A DNA stretch of 64,000 nt. Source: a virus. The stretch is from positions 1 through 64,000 of IMG/VR virus record IMGVR_UViG_3300029319_000002; one strand, given 5' to 3'. Within the stretch, counting starts at the first letter, position 1, and each line of letters starts with the position of its first letter. Positions 42,001-48,700 of this stretch are shown here, in pieces. The notes beneath the pieces are model-generated. The model worked only from the letters and a program-made list of their open reading frames with translations. It made no database searches and was not told the origin of the DNA. The translations under genes and the position numbers were made by a program.

Positions 42001-42672
42001 CTTACTGGTGATAATGAACTTTCAATTCAAGATACCACTTCTGTTAAAATTGATGGTCAAACCTTTATTTCAGGTAAATTAAAATCAACTGGAGAATTAC
42101 AAACGGCAGGTTCTTTATGTGTTGCTCAATCAGCACAGGTTAAGGGTAACTTATCTGTAGGTGGAGCACTAAAAGTTGCTGCTGGTGTGTCATTACAAGG
42201 TGGTCTTGCAGTTACTGGAACATCATCTTTCAAAGGTAAAATACATGCAGATAGTATTAGTACGTCTGGTACATTTACTGTATGTGGTACTGCTCTTATA
42301 AAAAATGCTGCAACTGTATGTGGACCTCTAAAGACTACAACTATTTGTCATAGAGGAGCATCTGCTTTTGATCAATCAGGTAATGCTGATTTCTTCGCAA
42401 TCCGTGCTTTTGGTAGGATTGCTTCTAATGGTACCGTCCTGGCTGGTGCAAACTTCACCGCATCGAAGCAGACGTGTGGTAATTATTCAATAAACTTCCA
42501 GAAAGGTATTGGAAATCAAAAACCAACAGTTGTTCTTACCACCAGTGGTAGTAGCTCAGTTGCAAGAATAATAGCATACAGTAATGTAGGTGGACAAGGA
42601 TTCCAGTGTCACATTATTTCTGGTGATGGTGTTAGAAAGAGCTCTGGATTCTCATTCATGGCATTAGGATAA
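33025..42672 (+). CDS. Giant fibre-like structural protein 1 (3215 residues)
   Basis: One uninterrupted reading frame. Residues 1-200 look like a pectate-lyase-type beta-helix (TILYVNPTDQDATDSIENQG, RPFKTIQRALIEAARFSF, DKTTILVYPGTHKI). Residues about 200-1700 are a mosaic of beta domains. From about 1710 to 3080 the chain is built of 12-residue units of the form SGNTxLxGxLxV, with cysteines recurring at one strand position. The C-terminal 90 residues (GNYSINFQKGIGNQKPTVVLT, GVRKSSGFSFMALG) resemble fibre tip domains of other cyanophages. It would form a very long trimeric fibre or whisker for host contact. Receptor and attachment point cannot be inferred. Late promoter upstream. Confidence 0.85.
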   Translation: MPLSRLENFIKNVEGTILYVNPTDQDATDSIENQGNSLTRPFKTIQRALIEAARFSFVAGKDNDKFDKTTILVYPGTHKIDNRPGLSIDNNGGTAQYKDRFGNIASFGELTASSNFDIEDSANVLHYFNSVSGGVIIPRGTSLVGMDLRKTKISPLFVPDPQNSEIDRAAIFKVTGGCYFWQFSIFDGDPNGTVYKNYSNTRFTPNYSHHKLTCFEYADGNNTIELGAVTGGSAVSNNQTDLDSYYFKVSNAYGSSSGRAIPSWPTNEVLQPKLAENQIVGAVQADAIGITSVFSTNNTDYTFSGAVGKNVVVTTTIAHNLNVGTPIIVSGITTNSSAPSSDPTFNAEGGTVVAEVLSPTQFAFVASEDTVVTNPHLSGDETVQVEPDTVTGASPYIFNLSLRSVYGVNGLHADGSKATGFKSMVLAQFTGIGLQKDDNAFLLYNSTTGTYNDTTTVADSEKPLHINSKAIYKPEYETTHVKVSNGAVLQCVSIFAIGFANHFLAASGGDQSITNSNSNFGAKALIARGFRDAAFARDNSGYITHIIPPKNVVKEEESSFWVPLDVGLTTSHTVGTGSSDRLYTFGYSDEDVPPTHIIDQFRIGSRVADQLKLEVSNVTQTANIVMEGSTIATSQKISFVAKNTAGTANSITESTGSIFGLTGSHEFADGETVRILSDDGIIPDGIELDQKYFVIKTGLNADQIKLAKTFNEAVSSNTSAIENVNTTGGSLRIISAVSDKFPGDPGHPIQYDTTKNNWYINVKGDATNKIYKAIENSTTKVTSKSFISRKSDNRNLDDRIYKIRYVIPKEFLNAKPPAAGYVLQESSSTIVENTSEYSASIANLTDFRNLKVIHDIDYSSSLGIATVTSEIPHRITSGAKVKLNKVSSSNNTTAADKKGFNGIFDVQSVVDSKTFTINVPTVRDPGNFLSNRPAAITDRDENHPNFSINQYSEVYYIYRVNEISEYQENIQDGVYHLTCLLGSVNPTSSFFADRGFSQNVVNLYPMLDRDNYTMDPSASLSIASNKRVSEVETGDLTQSITKEFVNSLLVNNRYGFNITDLTYDQTTGITTATTDVQHNLNNLIQVSIANSGSGFGFSGISTTIYNAKLTGGTGEGATIRFTTNTGGNFSLTSPVIVDGGSGYSVGDTLTVSNVGIPTFSGGGVNYSTATLTVTSINQATENSIQIEDAIDHGEKSNEFNGVFRILSVPSSKKVSFLLPPSNSGIGTHKKNGKFILAGSLSTITSIEYTDPSTGIVTVTCGTAHGLNIGNAFKIDYNDESSLTSSIYNGNFIVNERVGINTFTFKIGMGVATATPPTNVGHILPTGYTAQEADSDSSRENIARRMNSFYVGISTTINSGITTSSTTVTLSNADGFEKGDYVEIGSEIVRVKNAFSSNQADILRGLFGTRVTSIPAGTLAKKIRPIPVEGRRYSILRASGHTFEYVGFGPGNYSNALPQRQDRILDKTDQLLSQSEKTDGGVVVYTGMNDSGDFYVGNRRLSSNTGQEETIGIPVPRFVGDDGDDTRLSVVFDDVTVKEFIKVEGGAGNVITSEFNGPVVFNNKVNFNSDQGSDFKFITLKGTDPDNTRRKYSVGMGTPLADADNSVGDVVFKNDPVPGGYAGWIFAGEEGSENNKWRKFGLIAPEDAEQDTDTDSNINSPLGNFTILPSKIGINTNQPQSVIEVKDGLTRLDRLYVAGIATFQDSVTLTNVTLDDLTINDRLSVSGTVSIDAPGGYVLSGNSQITGLTTHTGDYDLVGGLQVENSASVGGTLTVSGNTDLNRNLQVSGNTSLLGALSVSGITTLGDKLNVSGSLCVNGSSLLSGAVQAKTTLSVGQNLNVGNNASVGGTLKVTGDTSLDGGLNVSAATVLKAGLTVSGNTDLNKDLTVSGSTSLNGSLRVLGNTSLDNSLTVSGPTTIKNTLTLSGSADFNNNLQVSGNASIGGNLNVDTNAEIAGTLCVGGQTQLKGDVCVGESLVVNNGAVIGQQLTVSSSSNLIGEVVARSYLAVCGNLSVGGDTNLKGDFTVSGEADFNDNLQVAGNLSVGGNTNLDGALSVSGNTTLSGTLSVRQSSVLKNPVTVCGPGDLKIVGTAANVLIEDLDFNQPRIEFKGKVVETRRVRAYIEPSEGGSASANAQGLSIFTGGQLKEAFTVSGNHTIKVPDPDIANYPTPVFRIDGPSGDTDINGSLQVSGNASFGGDISVSGLQVFSNLSVGGNLSVKGKTYLSGSLSVKGTTYLSGDVTAKSNVSVEDNLAVGGITILQSILQVRGDASFATNVSVGGNTFIGGNASVGGTLCVEGQAFFNSDINISGNSLFTGRIDVSGDAMLNRSSGITTTRQLDVNGNVQASGLVCAGTLRVIGTTSLGNLDVNGTASFASSVQIAGNTSVGGVLRVPGTASIGTLKSSTLSAQGQAFVNENLTVTQNTDLNGNLTVSGTTTLSGAVQAKGNLSVGGSTSLNGTLTVLGNTSLDGSLTVSGNTQLKSNASVSGNLSVVGDTSLDGDTFISGQLRVDQTLQVQGNTSLDKDLYVSGNATIARAIVTGNLSVGGTFSAAGSANIAGDVTVSSLRTQGRLQSQGTLSVVGQTQIQGQISAAGQIRSAGSIIATQTLRATGNLCADGNAFISGTLQVTGASEFQAKLSANTISASGQVIVDQQVQADGSGLFGQTVRAGGSLCAQGQAFVNENLRVTQNTQLKGNASVGGTLKVDGTTCLSGGATISSALQLKSELDFIGAVDKYIDFMLVSSNASTFTANFRSMNHGGQGFHNHLVFNRGAAVDLYHNNNLKAATRSTGFYVSGTLCALGLDVCGNGRVTGNLSVGGIFRVAGATSLQGNLDVNGTLQVADESNFQSKISTNNISSSGQVRVDGQISAGGSILAGQTLRASGNLCADSNAFIGGALQVTQGTTLQGNATVGGTLRVAGLTSLQGGVVIDTSMDVQTTMNANAISMSGTLTIGQQANPNIQLESSASGGPFIDFARFKQGQLQDRGARIRLTGDNELSIQDTTSVKIDGQTFISGKLKSTGELQTAGSLCVAQSAQVKGNLSVGGALKVAAGVSLQGGLAVTGTSSFKGKIHADSISTSGTFTVCGTALIKNAATVCGPLKTTTICHRGASAFDQSGNADFFAIRAFGRIASNGTVLAGANFTASKQTCGNYSINFQKGIGNQKPTVVLTTSGSSSVARIIAYSNVGGQGFQCHIISGDGVRKSSGFSFMALG
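41201..41422 (+). repeat. 222-bp module shared with fibre gene 3 (copy A)
   Basis: Nearly identical to 56348-56569 in another gene, same length and frame, including long identical runs (for example GACTTTATGTTGGTATCCAG). It codes for a globular insert DFMLVSSNASTFTANF ... LVFNRGAAVDLYHNNNLKAATR. A more diverged relative is at 54350-54560. Confidence 0.85.
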
Positions 42673-42676
42673 ACCC

Positions 42677-42725
42677 TTGACAAACTCTCTGAACTTATGT
42701 AGAATAACTCTGCTAGGGTTCAGAG
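42677..42725 (+). promoter_or_regulatory. Sigma70-type promoter inside inverted repeats
   Basis: TTGACA (42677-42682), 17 bases, TAGAAT (42700-42705). The arms CTCTGAAC (42687-42694) and GTTCAGAG (42718-42725) flank the -10, and AACCCT (42672-42677) can instead pair with AGGGTT (42715-42720). A late-like TTAAATA follows at 42733-42739, 35 bases before the fibre 2 ATG. The rest of 42673-42774 shows nothing else. Confidence 0.6.
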
Positions 42726-42774
42726 AAGTATGTTAAATACTAAAGAGATAATGGTAATTATAAATTATTAAAAG

Positions 42775-45700
42775 ATGTCTAAAGAACAGATTTCATATAA
42801 TTTTTCTTCAACTGAAGTCATTAAAGAAGAAATAGAGGTTCATAATTTAACTATTGAATCTATTGATAAAGAATTACCTAAGTCTCAGGCAAAAGGTGAA
42901 GCTTTCACTAAATTAATTGCAGTTGTTGATCAAGAATTATTTTCAAAAGTATCTAGAGTTAATGAATTAGTAGATGAGATCAAAGGATTTCATGAAGCAA
43001 GATTAGCAGGAACTGGAAGTATAGGTGATTTAAATGCGATTCTTGAGACATATCAAACTAATGTTGTAGGTCTAGGTCTTTTAACTCCTTTTAATGATCC
43101 GTTATTTAACCCGAATACAAGTAATACTGGCAATAATTATTTAAATAGTAATCTTAATAAGGCAGCATGGTTCTCCAATATTGGAATTTCTTCAGTAGTT
43201 GTAGGACATACTACTACTGCAAATAAAAGTACTAGAGGTGTATTTGAACCTGTATATAGTCCAGAATTTGAGTATAGGTATAGAATTCAAGAACCTTGTA
43301 ATATTGAATTAAATGAGGAAGATCATTGGGATGGAGCAACATATGAATTTAAGATTGTAGAAAGAGAACCAGGAACTTATAAACAATCAGCTGATGGAGG
43401 TATTAGGGCAGAATATGTTCCAAAATTAATTTGTCCAATTGATGAAAGACCAAATGGTGCTGGTGAAATAACCATTAACAAAATTAATATTAGAATTTAT
43501 GGATATGATTTAGAAGGAGAAAATCCTGTTGAAATAGTAGAATCAGATCTGAGTGAAGATACCGTAGGAATTGGAACTCTTAATATTATAGAAGATGTTA
43601 AAAATGTCTACGATGTTGGTATTAATACTAATAATAGTATTAGTTTTTCATTTGATGGACAAACATTTAGTGGAAATATTACTGAAGGAAGTTCAAATTA
43701 TAATGCTTATATAAAACCTAGACTGGATGAAATTGATGATCTAAGAAAAGAAATTCAAGACCTCAATATTGACATCAATAAGATGAAGGATATGAGGATT
43801 AAGACGGATTTATATACTTGGTCACTTGCTTTTTCAAAAAACGATACTAACGATCAAAAAAATAAAAAATTTAATACTATAGGAACTTTTAATAAGTTTC
43901 AAGACAAATATAAAGAAGTTTTAAATTTTCCTGAACCAAAGAATGAGGAAATTACGAGAGGAAAAACTTTTGCAGAATTAACTGAAGAAGAAAAGGGTGA
44001 ATTATCTGAAACTTATGGACTTGGTATTCCAAAAAATATTAAACCAAAAGTTGGTGAAGATAATCAACCAATTACAAACCCTGTAACTGGTAAAAAAGTA
44101 TATATTTCAGATGACGGATTTAATACAAATTATGATGAGAAAAAATTAAAGAGATTTCTTAAAAAAAATCCTAGTGCAACTTTATTTAATGATTTTACTA
44201 TCACTGAATCAGGTTCAATTGTTGTAATTGATTCTACTGGAACTGCAACGACTTTTACTGGAATTACTACTCAAATCAATAGAGTGACTTCTGGTGGAAT
44301 GAATTCTGGTAATGTTGGTTCTGGAGTGTCTATTGTTCCTCAGGATTTTAATCTTCCTACAGGCATACCTACAAGTAATGTTTTACCATCTCCAGCATCA
44401 GAAGTAGGACTTGCTGTAACTTTTTCTGGATCTATTGGTGTTGCTACACTTGCATGGCAAGAAGGATATTTTGATGAAGTAACTGCTAACGTATTTGTTG
44501 GTGCTGCCACATCAATTAGAGCTGCTTCTATTGATAATAGTCTTGATGAAGATCTTCCATTGTTAATTACTGTTGGTGCAAGCACCGATACTAGAGCTGA
44601 TATAACACCAGTAGTTAATCATAAACTTACATTTAATCCCTTTTCAGGTGAGTTAAGTGTAGGTATTATCTCTGCAACTGAACTTATTGTTGAAACTGGT
44701 GTCATTGGTATTGCAACCGCTGCTAATGTTGAAGACGGTGGTAGTGATACTGATGGCATCTTACTATTCACTGATTTTATTGGAAATGCTGCAAATGTTC
44801 TTGGTGATTCCGGAATCAGAGTCAACCCATCTCGTAACGAGATTATTGCAAGTCGTTTTACTGGTATTGTTTCTGCAACTGATGTTACTGCAGGTGTTGC
44901 AACACTCAGTGAGTTGGGAGTTGCTGGTATTATAACTGCTGCTGAAAGTGAAATAGCTTTCTTTCAAACTCAATATTTCGCAAGGTCTTGGCCATATCAT
45001 GATTGGACTAATTCTCAGAAAGGAGTTACTCTTCGGACTCCAGGTCAAAATATAATAATTCAAGCCGGTGGTGCTCAGACAACTAGGAGTTATGTTTCTC
45101 TTACTAATGGTGGTGGTGTTTGGATCGGTGGTGGTTATCAAGATCCTGAAGGAGTTAATATCAATGCTGGTTCTGGTGATGTAAAAATAACTGGTGGTGA
45201 TGTCGGTATTGGTTCTACACAACCAACAGCAAAACTTGATGTAGATGGAACATTAAATGTATCCGGTGTTTCTACATTCACAGGTTCTATAAGTCTTCCC
45301 GATAGTTCTGGAGACACAGTTGGTAGAGCATTATTTGGTGATAATGATGACTTAAGAATTTATCATGATGGTAATAACAGTATCATTCAAGAGGTTGGTG
45401 CTGGAGATTTAAGACTTGCTGGTAATGTTGTTAAACTTAATAATTCAAATAATACTGCCACCATGGTTAAGGCTACTGATGGTGGATCAGTAGAACTCAA
45501 TTATAATAATTCTAAGAAACTTGAAACCGATGATTCTGGTATTGATGTAACAGGTCATATTGAGGCTGATACCTTAAATGTATCTGGTGTAACAACAGTT
45601 GGAACTATTGGTGCGGGAACTGGTGATATTACCACACTTAATAGCACTACTATTAGCAACTCAGGTCATCTAGAATCTGGATTTATTGATGTTGGAATTG

Positions 45701-48700
45701 TTACTGCCAACACTGGAATTATAACCAGTGGTTATGTTGAACAACTATCAGTTGAAGAGCAGATATTTACTACTGATGGTAATACTGATATCAACTCAAC
45801 GTTTGATCAAATAACAATTAGTTCTGATGCTCAGGGAAGGTCATTTACTGACTCTGATCAAGTAATTTATGTTGCAGGATCTCCTGGAATTGGTGGATTG
45901 ACTAATGGTCAATTCTATTATGTTCAGACAGTAGGAATCAATACAATTAAGTTGTACTCTGATTCAGCACTTTCTAGTTTAGTAGAGGTAACACCATCTG
46001 GTTCTGATGGTGTTCATACTTTCAGAAAAACTGAAGTTGGTATTGGAACAATCGAGAAGTTTTATTCAACTTCCGCAGAGATTAAAGATGTCAATGTAAC
46101 TGGAGTTGCAACTGTAGCATTCTCTACAACTACTGATGCTTATATTGGATTCTCTACTATCAATAATTTACAGATTAGAGGTCCGGTTGTAGCAGATCTA
46201 TTTGATATTTCTAACTTTGTATATGACAATAATACTGGAATATCTACAATCACAGTTGCTAGTGATATTACTTTCAGTGCAGGAGATAGAGTGACTCTAT
46301 CTGGAATAGCATTTACTTGTCCTGATGGTTCTGGCATAACCACAACTGTTTTTCCAGATGGAACACAAGGATTTGAATATCTAGTCAACACTAAACTTAC
46401 TAATAGAATATTTACTACTAATGTGGGAATATCTACTATCATTCATACTTATGATAGTGGTGGTCAAGTTACTTTTGGTCTCAATAACTCATATCAATTC
46501 CCTAACACTGATGGTGCTGCTGGTCAGATTCTAAAAACGGATGGATCCGGAACATTAACATTTGAAGCACCGGATACATTCGGTGGAAATAGAATTTATG
46601 TATCAGCAAGTCTTGGAAATGATATTAATGATGGTAAGAGTGCTCCTGTAAAAACTATTAAGAAAGCAGCACAACTTGCGGCAGCAGAAAGTTATCTGTA
46701 TCCTGTAACTATTATGGTTGCTGGTGGAAATTATGTAGAAGATAATCCTATTATTCTTGCTGATGATGTTGCTGTTGTTGGTGATAACTTAAGAAGAGTT
46801 GTAGTTAGACCAAAGAACAAACTAAGAGATTGCTTTAGAATTAGAAACGGTTGTTATGTAACAGGTGTTGTATTTAAAGATAATGTTACTTTCCCTGCCG
46901 GTGCCGGTGTAAGACATGATATCTTGGATCAAGCAGGAAATTATGCAAAAATTCTTGTCAACGGTGAAACTGGAACAGCAACAACTTACAGAACCTTTAT
47001 CAATCCAGTTGTTACTCCCGTTGTATCTTCTGCTAGTACTGTTGGTATTTGTAGTAGAATTGACGACTTAATTAAACTTACAAAAGATTCGTTAACTGAT
47101 GAGAAAACTAGTTTACCAACTAGATCTGCAGGTAATACTGATCAAGAGTTTACAGATGCTGGTAATTTAATTATTGCTAATATTGGTGCATCTGCTGGAG
47201 TTGCAAGTGTGGCATATATTCCAGGAAATGCTGTTGGTTGGTCAACTGCTGGTGGTGGTGGAAACTTCACATTATCTGATACTCAGATCACTGAATTTGA
47301 GGAAGAAGTTCATAATATTGTATTTGGTATTGCTGATGACTTAAGATATGGTGGAACTTTTGGAAATGAATATACTCTTAAAAAGATTAGAGATCTTGTA
47401 GTTGGAACTCCCTCTTTTGCGTTTGATTACATCGTATCTTTTGATGATCCTCTTGATACTACTACGAGTAGGGATGGATATGTTGGATTGTCATCAGATA
47501 AACCAAGAATTACACAATCTCCTTACATTCAAAACTGCTCTATTATTTCATTCTTAGGTGCAAATGGATGTAATGTTGACGGTAGTAAAATTATTCAAGA
47601 AAACGAACCTATCGTAGAGGAAGAGGCAGAAGTTCCTTTTGTTGGTGATGTTCCTGATCAAGGAAAATCAATGGTTGCAAATGCCTTCACCGCAGTTACA
47701 TTTGGTGGCATTGGTTGGAAAGTATCCAATGCTGGATATGCACAGATTGTTTCTTGTTTCCAAATCTTCTGTCAAATTGGTTCTTATGCACAATCTGGTG
47801 GATATCTATCAATCACCAACTCTGCAACCAACTTTGGATTATATGCTCTAAGAGCATCTGGATTTAGAGCACAAGCATTTGAGTTTGATAAGGGATTTAT
47901 ATTCTCTGATGGAACAAGTGGTGCAAATCAAACACTAAGAGTTGGTGGATTGAAAAGAGCTGAGCAAGATTTATATGTCTTAAGATTTATTAATGATGAT
48001 ACTGGTGTTGATCAAACAGAAAACTTTAAAACTGCAGGAATTACAACATCATTATCAAGTTCTGGAATTAATACTATAACTGATCGAATTGATATCAGTG
48101 GAGTTTCTGCATCATTATCAGATTCTGATGGATTACTTTACATTGCACCATCCAATGAAAAGCAAATAGGTGGACTTGTAAATGATACTACTTATTACAT
48201 TAAAAAGATTGGTACAGGAACTACTGCAACACTACACTTTGATGATGAATTAAGAAATCAGATTGATTTAACAGAAGTTCCTGCAGGTATTCATACTTTT
48301 ACTAAAGTTGCTGAAGAATTTATTGCGAGTGAAATTATTGAGAGAAGCACCACCTATCAGAATCTTACATTAGCAGATCCCATAGGAGTTGGTGTTACTT
48401 TTGTTCCTGGAACATCTATTTCTCAAGTTAGATCTGATAATGCAGTTGCTGTAGGATTTGCTGTTACTTGGACATCTAGTGTTCTCACTGTAAGTGTAGA
48501 GAACTCGATTGATGCCGATAATGCAACTGCTAGAGTGTTATTCCAAACAACAGCTACAGCTGCCGCAGGTAGTGGTGATGGAAAAGTTAATGATGAAAAT
48601 GACGTAAAAACAAGTATCAATGCTGTAGAAAGTAGAAGTGACTTACATACAATTAACTTTAAAGTAGATTCTACAATCACAGGTAATCCTATCATAGGAA

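Noticed and set aside
38200-42300. CRISPR-like array of short repeats
   Set aside because: The repeats are imperfect, lie in one long reading frame, have no unique spacers of constant length and no cas genes; they are coding repeats of a fibre.
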